A stretch of 64,000 nucleotides of DNA from CADEED01 sp035525785 (lineage in GTDB: Bacteria > Pseudomonadota > Gammaproteobacteria > Steroidobacterales > Steroidobacteraceae): positions 1 through 64,000 of the forward strand of contig DATLDQ010000024.1 of NCBI GenBank assembly GCA_035525785.1. The letters run 5' to 3'. Position 1 is the first letter of the stretch, and every line of letters begins with the position of its first letter. Position numbers and translations under genes: made by a program. The notes below the pieces were generated by a model, which was not told the origin of the DNA, did no database searches, and saw only the letters and a list, made by a program, of their open reading frames with translations. Shown here piece by piece: positions 11,887 to 19,998 of this stretch.

Positions 11887-12842
11887 GGAGGAACTGGGAT
11901 GTCGTCATTGCGGGTGCCGGCCCTGCTGGCCTGTCAGCGGCGCTCGTGCTGGGACGCGCCTGCCGCAGCGTCCTGCTCTGCGATACCGGCACGCCCCGCA
12001 GCGCGGCGTCGAAGGAGATGCACGCCTATCTCTCGCGCGACGGCATCGCGCCCGCCCGGTTTCGCGAGCTATCCCGACAGGAAGTCCTGAGGTACCCCTC
12101 GGTCCGGTTCGCCGCGGTGGAGGTGCGCAGCGCGCGCCGGGTCGGGACGGGTTTCAACGTCCAGCTGGGCACCGGGCGCGAGGTGCGCGCGAGGAAGCTG
12201 CTGGTCGCCACCGGCGTGTATGACCTCCTGCCCCCTCTGCCTGGCCTCGAACCGCTTTATGGCCGCAGCGTATTTCCCTGCCCTTATTGCGACGGGTGGG
12301 AGATGCGCGGCCGCCGCATCGCGGTGTACGGCCGCCGTCAGCGAGGCTTGGAAATGGCGCGGGCAATGACCGCATGGACCCGTGACATCGTGCTCTGTAC
12401 TGACGGCCGCGCGGGCTACACCACCCAGGAGCGCCAGGATCTGGAGCGCAACGGCATCACGCTCGATCAGCGGCGAATCACTTCCTTGCGAGGCACGGGC
12501 GGACGTCTCAAGGCCGTGGAGTTCAAGGACGGCGGTACCCTCGCCCGCGACGCGCTGTTCTTCGATCTACCTTCCCGGTCGCAGTCGAAACTGGCGGAAT
12601 CCCTGGGCTGCACGTTCGGCCGCAACGGGGGTGTGCTCTGCGGCGACTATGAGGCCACCAGCGTCCCCGGGGTCTTCGTCGCCGGCAACATCATCCGCGA
12701 CGTGCAACTGTCGATCGTGGCCGCGGCCGAAGGCGCTCGCGCCGCGTTCGGCATCAACCGTTCGCTCACGCGGGAAGACTTCGAGACGCGCGCGACCGGG
12801 CGTCGACGCATCCAGCACCCGCGTGTCGAGGTTGCTAGTTGA
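11883..12842 (+). CDS. thioredoxin-reductase-like FAD/NAD(P) oxidoreductase
   Basis: 319 residues, the normal size for TrxB-like flavoproteins. The FAD-binding GAGPAGLSAA is at 11-20, the redox pair Cys133-Pro-Tyr-Cys136 in FPCPYCDGWE, and the C-terminal FAD motif GVFVAGN is present. The second nucleotide motif, normally GxGxxA/G, reads VYGRRQRGLE (148-157), so NADPH binding may be altered. The start is TTG at 11883, overlapping the upstream TGA (TTGA). Fourth gene of the SDR operon. It could reduce a thioredoxin-like or low-molecular-weight thiol partner; none is visible here. Confidence 0.88.
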   Translation: MRRNWDVVIAGAGPAGLSAALVLGRACRSVLLCDTGTPRSAASKEMHAYLSRDGIAPARFRELSRQEVLRYPSVRFAAVEVRSARRVGTGFNVQLGTGREVRARKLLVATGVYDLLPPLPGLEPLYGRSVFPCPYCDGWEMRGRRIAVYGRRQRGLEMARAMTAWTRDIVLCTDGRAGYTTQERQDLERNGITLDQRRITSLRGTGGRLKAVEFKDGGTLARDALFFDLPSRSQSKLAESLGCTFGRNGGVLCGDYEATSVPGVFVAGNIIRDVQLSIVAAAEGARAAFGINRSLTREDFETRATGRRRIQHPRVEVAS

Positions 12843-12951
12843 CATCGATTCGCATCGGCCGTCAGAACACCCTGACTTGAAACACTGGCTTCTCAAACTG
12901 TTGACGAGCGCGGCATAGCCTTATCGTGAGACCCAGTCAAAGGAGGCTGTC

Positions 12952-13533
12952 ATGGCTAAGGGTAAGGCTAAGTCGAAGGGACGCGCTTCACCGAAGCGCA
13001 AAACGGATACGGCGATGCGTTCGCAGGACGCCATCGCGCTGCTGAAGGCGGATCATCGCGAAGTGGAAGAATTTTTCGAGCAGTTCGAAAAGGCTCGCGA
13101 CGACGGCAAGAAGCAGGAATTGGCGACGCAGATCTGCACCGCGCTCAAGATGCACACCACCATCGAGGAGGAGATTTTTTATCCCGCCTTCCTCGAGGCG
13201 ACGGAAGACATGGATTTGCATCACGAAGCCGAGATCGAGCATGACGGCGCCAAACAGCTCATTGCGAAGATCGAGGCGTCGAGCCCCGACGATGACTACT
13301 TCGATTCCATGGTGTCGGTGCTCTCAGAGATGATCAAGCATCACGTCAAGGAGGAAGAACAGACGGGCGGCATGTTCGCCGAGGCGCGCAAGTCGGAAAT
13401 GGATCTGGACGCTCTGGGTGAGAGGCTTGCGCAGCGCAAGGCCGAGCTCGAGCAGAGTGGCATGGCCGAAATGGCGCAAGGCCGCGGCAAGCGCGGCATG
13501 TCCGAGCGAGCCCCTACCGGACGCCAGCGCTGA
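12952..13533 (+). CDS. hemerythrin HHE domain protein
   Basis: 193 residues. A basic, lysine-rich N-terminus (1-20) precedes an HHE four-helix domain (25-150) with His35, His68-x3-Glu72, His97 and His131-x3-Glu135, the expected di-iron ligands. Bacterial HHE proteins bind oxygen, NO or act in iron-centre repair. The C-terminus is again basic and Gln/Arg-rich. It has a very strong ribosome site (AAAGGAGG, 7 bases before the ATG), consistent with abundant stress expression. It has its own leader of about 109 bases after the flavoprotein gene. Confidence 0.92.
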   Translation: MAKGKAKSKGRASPKRKTDTAMRSQDAIALLKADHREVEEFFEQFEKARDDGKKQELATQICTALKMHTTIEEEIFYPAFLEATEDMDLHHEAEIEHDGAKQLIAKIEASSPDDDYFDSMVSVLSEMIKHHVKEEEQTGGMFAEARKSEMDLDALGERLAQRKAELEQSGMAEMAQGRGKRGMSERAPTGRQR

Positions 13534-13549
13534 GTTGTTAGTACGTCAT

Positions 13550-13594
13550 GCGGCGCGGCCTCCAGCCCCATAAAGGCTCGCGGGGTCGCGCCGC
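13550..13594. terminator. large hairpin between convergent hemerythrin and BON genes
   Basis: Perfect 8-bp arms GCGGCGCG (13550-13557) and CGCGCCGC (13587-13594) enclose an inner CCCC/GGGG pairing (13566-13569 with 13582-13585). A second 7-bp hairpin, GGGTGCG/CGCACCC, is at 13648-13673. Both lie in the 149-base gap between convergent genes, as bidirectional terminators do, but there is no clear U-tract. Confidence 0.4.
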
Positions 13595-13682
13595 GGTACC
13601 GAGCCTCATGCAACCGAAGCGCGGTCCAATCGGCTGAGGGGCCGCGCGGGTGCGAGCCTCGCCGCCCGCACCCTGCGCTTCT

Positions 13683-14684
13683 TCAGTGTTTGTTCTGCCG
13701 GAAACTTCGATCGTTGTCTTCCGTGCCGGGCTTGCCGCTAGTGGCAGACGCCGAATCGGCGCCACCCATCTGGGCGGACCTCTGCACGCGCAGGTTGTTC
13801 TGCACCTCCTGCACGCCGAATTGCTCGGCTATGTCCTCGATGGAATTCTTCGCCTGTCGACTATCTACCGTGCCGTCGAGCGTCACCTTGCCGCCCTGCA
13901 CGTTGATCGTGACTTCGCTCGGGTCGATTTCCGGGTCTTCGCGCAGGCGTTCGCAGATCAGCTCCTTGATGCGGTCGTCGCTGCGTTGATAGCCCTTCGG
14001 GCCCTTGCCGCGATGTTGACCCATTCCGCTGCCCGAGGCGTATTCGCCTGCGGATTGCCCCCACCGCGACTGACTACCCGACTGACCACCCGACTGTCTG
14101 CCCCATTGATCGCGTGACTGGCCACCCGGTTGCCCGCCGCGTTGTTCCGACCCTTCGTACCCATAGCCTTCGTATCCGTAGCCCGAGAAGCCGCGGCCGC
14201 TGCCTTCACGCCCGTATCCGGACCTCGACGCGGATCCGCCTTGATTGCCCTGGCCTTGACCCTCGCCGTAGCCGCTCTGGCCGTAGTTGCCGCGGCCTTG
14301 CATGCCGCCGCCGTAGTTGCCGCCGCGGAAGCCTTGCTGCCCACCGCCACCCTGGCCTATCCGATCCTGGCCGGAGCGATCCTGGCCGGAGCGACCCTGG
14401 CCCCCCTCGCCGCGACGTGCGCCGCCGTAGTCTCCCTGTCCGAAATTGCCGTAGCCGGCGTAGCGACCCGACGAGCCACTCTGCTCGCGGGTGTCGCGGC
14501 CGGGGCGATCCCGACCCTGGTCGTAGCTTCCCGCCCTGACCGAGCTGTCACCTTCGTCGCTCTCCGTGTAGGAGCCATAGTCGCGATCGTCCTCGGCGCG
14601 CGGGTCGCGCCCTTCGTCGTCGTCCCGGCCGCCTTGGCCCGAGGATCGATTCCCTGCTTGATAGCCCTGATTACGGTTAGGCAT
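13683..14684 (-). CDS. Gly/Ser/Gln/Tyr-rich protein with C-terminal BON domain
   Basis: 333 residues from the ATG at 14684, chosen because GGAGA sits 7 bases upstream; a longer frame to 14855 has no such site. Residues 1-225 are low-complexity, rich in Gly, Gln, Ser, Arg and Tyr, with repeats such as SGQDR, GYEG and QSGGQSG. Residues about 230-298 form a BON domain (DDRIKELICERLRED, VTLDGTVDSRQAK, GVQEVQNNLRVQ), which binds phospholipid or ligands. No signal peptide is seen, so it is probably cytoplasmic. It resembles the BON proteins often found in stress clusters; function unknown. Confidence 0.82.
   Translation of the reverse strand: MPNRNQGYQAGNRSSGQGGRDDDEGRDPRAEDDRDYGSYTESDEGDSSVRAGSYDQGRDRPGRDTREQSGSSGRYAGYGNFGQGDYGGARRGEGGQGRSGQDRSGQDRIGQGGGGQQGFRGGNYGGGMQGRGNYGQSGYGEGQGQGNQGGSASRSGYGREGSGRGFSGYGYEGYGYEGSEQRGGQPGGQSRDQWGRQSGGQSGSQSRWGQSAGEYASGSGMGQHRGKGPKGYQRSDDRIKELICERLREDPEIDPSEVTINVQGGKVTLDGTVDSRQAKNSIEDIAEQFGVQEVQNNLRVQRSAQMGGADSASATSGKPGTEDNDRSFRQNKH
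14363..14402. repeat. 15-bp tandem repeat inside the BON gene
   Basis: GATCCTGGCCGGAGC occurs at 14363-14377 and 14378-14392, with a third partial degenerate copy to 14402. It encodes the SGQDR repeats of the low-complexity region and is prone to slippage. Confidence 0.8.
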
Positions 14685-14960
14685 TGAAGTCTCCAGTGAT
14701 GAATGTGGGAAGGAACTGGAAACAGATGTGGAGCAATCCGCGTGCCATTCCAAACGCGCTGTCCGCGTGCTCGCATGTGACTTCGTCGTCGTCTGGTCAC
14801 CTGCGTGAGGCATGTGTTTACACACGCGCAGAACAAATTTCAGCCTGCGAATCATGGTGTCGGTGGCAGGCGCACGCGGTCTTGCGCATTACCTGAGGCG
14901 TAATCGCCGGGCGCATATCCCTCGGGAATGATGGCTACCTCATCAACAAGGAGACATCCG

Positions 14961-15332
14961 ATGAACACCGTCATTGCCGCTCGTGGCTTCACTCTCAAGC
15001 AAGTGCTGGCCCTGGACGCCCTTACCTGCCTGGTGACCGGCGCAGCGCTCGTCGCCGCGGCAAGTCCGCTCGCCGGTTTGCTAGGACTTCCGCCGGGCCT
15101 GCTGTTCTACGCCGGTGTGGTGCTGTTCCCGTGCGCGGCGCTGATGCTGCTGGCGTCGCGGACGCTCGCAACATCGTTGGTGTGGATGGTGATCATGGGC
15201 AATTTTGCCTGGGTCGCAGCCAGCGTGCTCGTCGCCGTCGCGCTCACGCCGACCGCGCTCGGCTTTGCGGTGATCCTGGGTCAGGCGGCCGTGGTCGCCC
15301 TGCTCGGCTGGCTGGAATTGAGGGGACGCTGA
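14961..15332 (+). CDS. small four-helix membrane protein, unknown function
   Basis: 123 residues from the ATG at 14961, preceded by AAGGAG at 7 bases spacing; a longer frame to 14928 lacks this. It has four hydrophobic stretches separated by short loops, near residues 12-35, 42-64, 70-90 and 95-118. No catalytic motif is recognised. It is divergent from the BON gene across a 276-base region, which contains the palindrome TGTGT-TT-ACACA at 14813-14824, a possible regulator site. Confidence 0.75.
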   Translation: MNTVIAARGFTLKQVLALDALTCLVTGAALVAAASPLAGLLGLPPGLLFYAGVVLFPCAALMLLASRTLATSLVWMVIMGNFAWVAASVLVAVALTPTALGFAVILGQAAVVALLGWLELRGR

Positions 15333-15390
15333 CAGGCGCTTCGGACGCCGGCCGCTGCTTCGCAGCGCGCTCGCACGCCAAGGTACGCGC

Positions 15391-16155
15391 ATGGAAACGT
15401 CCCAGCGCGCACCCGCTTTCCTTGCCACGCTGCTCGCCTGCACGCTCCTCGCGGCCTGCGGCGGTAAGAACACCGGGTCGAAGGTCGAGCCGCCGGGAAG
15501 CGAGATCACGAATGAAACTCGGGCGCTCGAGGCGGGCGCTTCACTCTTGCAGGACAAGACTCCGCTGAAGAAGCTCAACGCCTATCTGGATGGCTTCCAC
15601 TTCGCGAGCGGCAATCTCCAGCAACAGATGGAAGCCCACCACTACTGCGGGCACCTCAACGAAGACGTGATCCAGTGTGCGCTGTTCGATGGCAACGGCG
15701 AGGATGCGAAGCTCATCGGCATCGAGTACATCATCTCCGCCAAGCTGTTCGTGACGCTGCCGGCGGATGAAAAACACCTCTGGCATAGCCACGTGCACGA
15801 AGTGCAGTCCGGGCAGCTCATCGCGCCCGGCATTCCCGACGTCGCCGAGCAGGAGCTCATGCAGCAGATTGCCGGCACATACGGCAAGACCTGGCACACC
15901 TGGCACACGGACGACAGGCAGGCACTGCCCCTGGGCGTACCCATGCTCATGATGGGCTTCACGCGCGACGGACAACTCGATGAGGCGCGTGTGCGCGAAC
16001 GCGATCAGCGCTTCGACGTATCCTCGGGACGCAAGCGCGACGACCGCAAGGACCTCAACTACCCGATCGTGGATACCGACGCGGACGCCTGGCAGAAAGG
16101 CATCGCGGTGCAGGTGGAAGCGCGGCCCGTGCCAATACAGCCGGCGAAGCCCTAA
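15391..16155 (+). CDS. OBAP family (DUF1264) lipoprotein
   Basis: 254 residues. A signal peptide with a lipobox ends LLAAC (lipidated Cys23). The mature part matches oil-body-associated protein/DUF1264: YLDGFHFASGN, HHYCGHLNEDVIQCALFDGN, IGIEYIIS and LWHSHVHEVQSG with conserved His residues. The role of bacterial OBAP proteins is not established. It is likely anchored in an envelope membrane. The gene follows the small membrane protein by 58 bases on the same strand. Confidence 0.88.
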   Translation: METSQRAPAFLATLLACTLLAACGGKNTGSKVEPPGSEITNETRALEAGASLLQDKTPLKKLNAYLDGFHFASGNLQQQMEAHHYCGHLNEDVIQCALFDGNGEDAKLIGIEYIISAKLFVTLPADEKHLWHSHVHEVQSGQLIAPGIPDVAEQELMQQIAGTYGKTWHTWHTDDRQALPLGVPMLMMGFTRDGQLDEARVRERDQRFDVSSGRKRDDRKDLNYPIVDTDADAWQKGIAVQVEARPVPIQPAKP

Positions 16156-16163
16156 CCGTTCCG

Positions 16164-18056
16164 CTAGCCGACCTCGTAAGCGAGCTCGCGCAGCGCGCGC
16201 GCGTCTATCTTCTCGAGGGGCTGCGGTTGCGCGAACAGAAAACCCTGCGCGTGATCGACGCCCAGCTCGCGCAGCAGGCGCAGCTGTTCCACGGTCTCCA
16301 CACCTTCGGCGACCACGTCGCGATTGAAGGCTTTCGCGAGCTCGACGATGCTGCGCACGATCGCCAGGTCGCGCGGCTCGCGCACTATCCCGGAAACGAA
16401 CGAGCGATCGATTTTCACCTTGTCGATGGGCAGCTGGCGCAGCCACGTCAGCGACGAATACGCCGTACCGAAGTCATCGAGACTGATCTGCACGCCGAGC
16501 GAGCGGATCTCGGCGATGGCCTCGGCCGCGCGCTCGATATCGCAGATGAGCGCTGTCTCGGTCACCTCGAGCGTGACCGCGCTTGGCGGCAGGCCGTGCG
16601 CCAGCAGTTCGGATCTCACCGCGTCGGCCGTGCCCGGCAGAAGCACCTCGGGCGCCGACATGTTGATCGTGACTTGCAGATCCTCGAGGCCGGTGCGCGT
16701 ACGCAGGCGCGCGATGGATGCGCAAGCCGCCCGCAGCACGCGCCGGCCGAGGTCGAGCATGACGCCCGATTGGATCGCCACGTCGATGAACTGGCAAGGC
16801 GTGAGCACGCCTCGAGTGGGGTGCCGCCAGCGGAGCAGCGCTTCGACCGACGCGCCGCCGCCCGGCAACAGCGGCACGATGGGCTGGAAGTACAGATCGA
16901 ATTCCGCCGCGTCGAGCGCGCGGCGCAGGTCCTGCTCCATCAAGAGACGCGTACGCATGGACTGGCGCATCTCTTCGGTGAACGACTCCACGCGGTCGCC
17001 GCCGCGGTCGCGAGCCTCGTGCCCCGCCATGTGGGCCTCGGCGATGTGCATGTCCGGCGTTTCCGTGCCGGTCGGGTCGAGCAGCGTGTACCCCGTGCTC
17101 AAGGTGATGAACAGGCGTTGACCTTCGTTGACCAGCGGCAGTTTGGCGGCGGTGTTGATCGATTGGACCACCGACGGCACCGCCTCCGGGCCGATGCCCC
17201 GCAGCAGCAAGGCGAACTCGTTGGTGGCGATACGCGCCACCAACGTGCCTTCCGGCGCAGCGGCGATGAGCCGCGCGCCCAGCTGGCGCACCAGCGCCGG
17301 AATGCGCCGTACGCCGATGGAGCCCGCGATGAAGTTGTACTGGTCGGCCGACGTGACCACGAGCGCGCCCATGCTCATCGGGTTCTGTTGATAGGCCGTG
17401 AGCGCCTGTTCGAGCTGCACCCGGTTTGCGAGACCCGATTCTTCGTCGCGCAGCGACCGCGCGAGCAGCTGCGTCTGCGCGCGGCGCGCGTGATCGCGTT
17501 CGAACGCCAGCGCGACTTGCGTCGCGACCGCGGCCGCGAAGGTCTCGTCTTCCTGCGTCCAGATGCGTGGCGCGTTCAGGTGTTCGTGGCAGAGCACGCC
17601 GAGGTAGCGACCGAACGCGCGCACCGGCACGTCGAGCATCGACACCACGCCGAGCGGCGCGAGGTAGCTGTCGTGCAGCTCGGCCGTGCGCGGGTCCGCG
17701 CCAGCGTCATCCACGGCGATGACCAGCTGGCGACAGAGCGAGTCGAAGTAGTTGGGGAAGTCGGCACGTCGCAGCAGCGTCGGGCCCAGCGGCAGGTTGC
17801 GATCCGCGCGATACATGTGCTCGCAGCGGATGAGCTGCTGCGCTTCCTCGTACGACCAGAAGCTCACGCGGCCGACGTCGAGCGTGATGGCCAGCACCTC
17901 GAGCATGCGCGCGAGAGTCTTGTCGAGATCGTCGAAGGGTTCTTCGCAGAGCAATACGAAGGCGCGGCGGTAGTCGTCGACCCGCCTCTCTGGTGACCGC
18001 AGGCGCGCGGAGCGCATCAACGTGTCGCGAGTGATCTCGCTTTCGCTTCGAGCCAT
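16164..18056 (-). CDS. GAF-GGDEF(degenerate)-EAL cyclic-di-GMP protein
   Basis: 630 residues, soluble. An N-terminal GAF sensor occupies about 40-190, a GGDEF-like domain 205-360 and an EAL domain 385-620. The diguanylate cyclase signature is replaced by ATNEF, so cyclase activity is not expected. The EAL site is intact: EALLRWRHP, NMSAPE, EVTET, DDFGTAYSSL, KIDRSFV and AEGVET. The likely role is c-di-GMP phosphodiesterase tuned by a GAF ligand and possibly by GTP in the dead GGDEF. It is transcribed alone; its stop lies 8 bases from the convergent OBAP stop. Confidence 0.93.
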   Translation of the reverse strand: MARSESEITRDTLMRSARLRSPERRVDDYRRAFVLLCEEPFDDLDKTLARMLEVLAITLDVGRVSFWSYEEAQQLIRCEHMYRADRNLPLGPTLLRRADFPNYFDSLCRQLVIAVDDAGADPRTAELHDSYLAPLGVVSMLDVPVRAFGRYLGVLCHEHLNAPRIWTQEDETFAAAVATQVALAFERDHARRAQTQLLARSLRDEESGLANRVQLEQALTAYQQNPMSMGALVVTSADQYNFIAGSIGVRRIPALVRQLGARLIAAAPEGTLVARIATNEFALLLRGIGPEAVPSVVQSINTAAKLPLVNEGQRLFITLSTGYTLLDPTGTETPDMHIAEAHMAGHEARDRGGDRVESFTEEMRQSMRTRLLMEQDLRRALDAAEFDLYFQPIVPLLPGGGASVEALLRWRHPTRGVLTPCQFIDVAIQSGVMLDLGRRVLRAACASIARLRTRTGLEDLQVTINMSAPEVLLPGTADAVRSELLAHGLPPSAVTLEVTETALICDIERAAEAIAEIRSLGVQISLDDFGTAYSSLTWLRQLPIDKVKIDRSFVSGIVREPRDLAIVRSIVELAKAFNRDVVAEGVETVEQLRLLRELGVDHAQGFLFAQPQPLEKIDARALRELAYEVG

Positions 18057-18194
18057 GGCCCCACCCTTGCCCCGGCTGACTTGCGTCGACTATGCGCCGG
18101 GGTCACGAGGCTGGCTACTACGCATAGAACGTGCCGCCGGGGGCGCAGCGGGCCGGGCCCCGGGCCCTGGCCGCATATATAAGAGTGGGTCACA

Positions 18195-18272
18195 GTATCG
18201 ACATTAGCGATATATTGACAGTATCGCTATTACCGATATATTGCAGATATCGCTCCAACGGATATTCGCCAT
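18195..18272. repeat. three 26-bp direct repeats with HipB-type operators
   Basis: Three successive 26-base units (18195-18220, 18221-18246, 18247-18272). Each carries an inverted repeat TATCG-N7-CGATA: 18196-18212 and 18222-18238 perfect, 18248-18264 with GGATA in the right arm. Centres are exactly 26 bases apart. The E. coli HipB operator has the similar form TATCC-N8-GGATA, so these are very probably sites for the adjacent antitoxin. Confidence 0.85.
18215..18242 (+). promoter_or_regulatory. hipBA promoter
   Basis: TTGACA (18215-18220), a 16-base spacer, then TATATT (18237-18242): near-consensus sigma70 boxes. Operator 2 fills the spacer, operator 1 is just upstream of the -35 and operator 3 covers the expected transcription start, so bound HipB would block RNA polymerase. 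Confidence 0.75.
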
Positions 18273-18510
18273 GCAGCCCATCAAGCACGCCAACCAGGTC
18301 GGCGCCACGTTGCAGGCCCGGCGCAAAGCCCTCGAGCTGTCGCAGACGGAGGTCGCCGAGCGGCTCGGGCTGTCGCAGAACCGGTTGTCCGAGCTCGAAA
18401 GAGCGCCGCAGACACTCACCGTCGATCAACTGCTCGCCTTGATCAATCTGCTCGGCCTCGAGCTGCACATCCAGGAGAAGAGCGCCAGTACCAACAAGGT
18501 CGAGTGGTGA
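18271..18510 (+). CDS. hipB: HipB-type antitoxin, helix-turn-helix DNA-binding protein
   Basis: 79 residues from the ATG at 18271; a TTG at 18241 in frame is less likely because it lies at the presumed transcription start. The XRE-type helix-turn-helix is at 8-60 (LSQTEVAERLGLSQNRLSELER). It neutralises the HipA kinase and represses its own operon through the three upstream operators. The C-terminal tail ends in Trp (NKVEW), reminiscent of the E. coli HipB tail that ends in Trp. It is followed after 1 base by hipA. Confidence 0.9.
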   Translation: MQPIKHANQVGATLQARRKALELSQTEVAERLGLSQNRLSELERAPQTLTVDQLLALINLLGLELHIQEKSASTNKVEW

Positions 18511-18511
18511 G

Positions 18512-19846
18512 ATGCCCCGGCGCTACCAACCACGCGCGCTCGCCGTCTGGGCCAATGGCCTGCGCGTCGGCACGTGGCGCCTGCCCGCGCGCGCGTCCAT
18601 GGAGTTCGAGTATCACGAGCAGTGGCTGGACGCTCCTGAAGGCAGGCCACTGAGCCTGTCGCTGCCGCTGGCGGCGCCCACGCATGCTCATCGCGGCAAG
18701 GTCGTCGAGGCGTACTTCGACAATCTGCTGCCGGACAGCGAGGCGATACGGCGACGGTTGCAGGCGCGTTTCCACACGGCATCGGGTGGCGCTTTCGATC
18801 TGCTGTCGGCCATCGGCAGGGACTGCGTGGGTGCCGTGCAGATATTGCCCGCGGACGAAGCACCCGACGACGTGCGCAAGATCGAGCATGTGCCGCTGGC
18901 CGACTCGCAGATCGAAAAGGATCTCGCGGGTGTCGCCTCCCCCACCACGATGCTGAATGCCAGCCAGGACTTCCGCATCAGCATCGCCGGCGCGCAGGAA
19001 AAGACCGCGTTTCTCCTGCACCGGGGCAAGTGGTGCCGGCCGATCGGATCGACGCCCACCACGCACATCTTCAAACTGCCGCTCGGGCTCGTCGGCAACC
19101 GGCAGGCAGACTTCCGCACGTCGGTGGAGAACGAATGGCTGTGCGCGCAGATCCTCGCCGCCTTTGGGCTGCCCGTCGCACGCTGTGAGCTCGGGCAGTT
19201 CGGAGCGCAGACGGTGCTCGTGGTCCAGCGCTTCGACCGGCAGCTGCATTCGAGCGGCGGCTATTGGTTGCGGCTCATGCAGGAGGATCTTGCCCAGGCT
19301 ACCGGGACACCGTGGCATCGCAAATATCAGGCTGACGGAGGACCCGGCGTCGCCGACATCGCGCGAATCCTCCGGGTGTCCGTGGAAGCCAAGGCAGATC
19401 TCACCACGCTGTTCCAATCGCAAGTGCTGTTCTGGATGCTCGCCGCCACGGATGGTCACGCCAAGAACTTCAGTCTGCGCATCCTCGAGGGCGGAGCCTT
19501 TCGGCTCACACCGCTCTACGACGTGCTATCCGCCTGGCCCGTGATCGGCAAGAAGGCCAACGAGTTGCCCATCGACAAGCTCAAGATGGCCATGGCCGTG
19601 CCCGGCGAACGGCCGCACTATCTGTGGAAAGCCATTGGTCGTCGACACTTCGAAGTCATGGGCAAGAAACTCGGGTTCAACACCGAGGCACCCGTGCTCA
19701 TCGATGAACTCGTCGACAAGACCGATGACGCAATCAAAGGTGTGGAGCGCAAGATCCCGCGGGACTTCCCGGGCGCGCTGTTCGAGCGCATTTCCGCCGG
19801 GCTCAAGAAGTCCGCCGAAGCTTTGAAAAAGCAGCGGAACGAGTGA
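18512..19846 (+). CDS. hipA: HipA serine/threonine kinase toxin
   Basis: 444 residues, the length of E. coli HipA (440). HipA phosphorylates glutamyl-tRNA synthetase GltX in E. coli, causing growth arrest and persistence. Visible features: an N-terminal HipA lobe (1-110), the P-loop SIAGAQEKTA (157-166) whose Ser157 matches the autophosphorylated Ser150, QEDLAQATG, ATDGHAKNFSL with catalytic Asp314, and PLYDVLS with metal-binding Asp337. All catalytic residues are intact, so an active toxin is expected. Same operon as hipB. Confidence 0.95.
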   Translation: MPRRYQPRALAVWANGLRVGTWRLPARASMEFEYHEQWLDAPEGRPLSLSLPLAAPTHAHRGKVVEAYFDNLLPDSEAIRRRLQARFHTASGGAFDLLSAIGRDCVGAVQILPADEAPDDVRKIEHVPLADSQIEKDLAGVASPTTMLNASQDFRISIAGAQEKTAFLLHRGKWCRPIGSTPTTHIFKLPLGLVGNRQADFRTSVENEWLCAQILAAFGLPVARCELGQFGAQTVLVVQRFDRQLHSSGGYWLRLMQEDLAQATGTPWHRKYQADGGPGVADIARILRVSVEAKADLTTLFQSQVLFWMLAATDGHAKNFSLRILEGGAFRLTPLYDVLSAWPVIGKKANELPIDKLKMAMAVPGERPHYLWKAIGRRHFEVMGKKLGFNTEAPVLIDELVDKTDDAIKGVERKIPRDFPGALFERISAGLKKSAEALKKQRNE

Positions 19847-19946
19847 CCGGCAAGCTGACGTTGGCCGGAACCCACGCCACTGCCTTGACGCGGAGGGGAA
19901 TTGCCGGCCCGAGCGGACGTAAGTCACTGAAAACCGGTCGGATTGC

Positions 19947-19975
19947 TTGACGCCGAAGGGTGAAGCCATGAGAAT
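19947..19975 (+). promoter_or_regulatory. promoter of tRNA-Asn
   Basis: TTGACG (19947-19952), a 17-base spacer, and GAGAAT (19970-19975). The GC-rich GCGCGCCC that follows is typical of stringently controlled stable-RNA promoters. The expected start is near 19982, 17 bases before the tRNA. Confidence 0.5.
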
Positions 19976-19998
19976 GCGCGCCCTCATTGGTTCTCGGT

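Noticed and set aside
12901..12930. TTGACG before the hemerythrin gene as a sigma70 -35 box
   Set aside because: No acceptable -10 element at 16-18 bases spacing.
14363..14402. Regular repeats that might suggest a CRISPR array
   Set aside because: Units are 15 bp, directly adjacent without spacers and in frame within the BON gene.
14130..14687. Ala/Val-rich 185-codon plus-strand frame opposite the BON gene
   Set aside because: Composition is the antisense reading of Gly/Arg/Ser codons; no start site or family.
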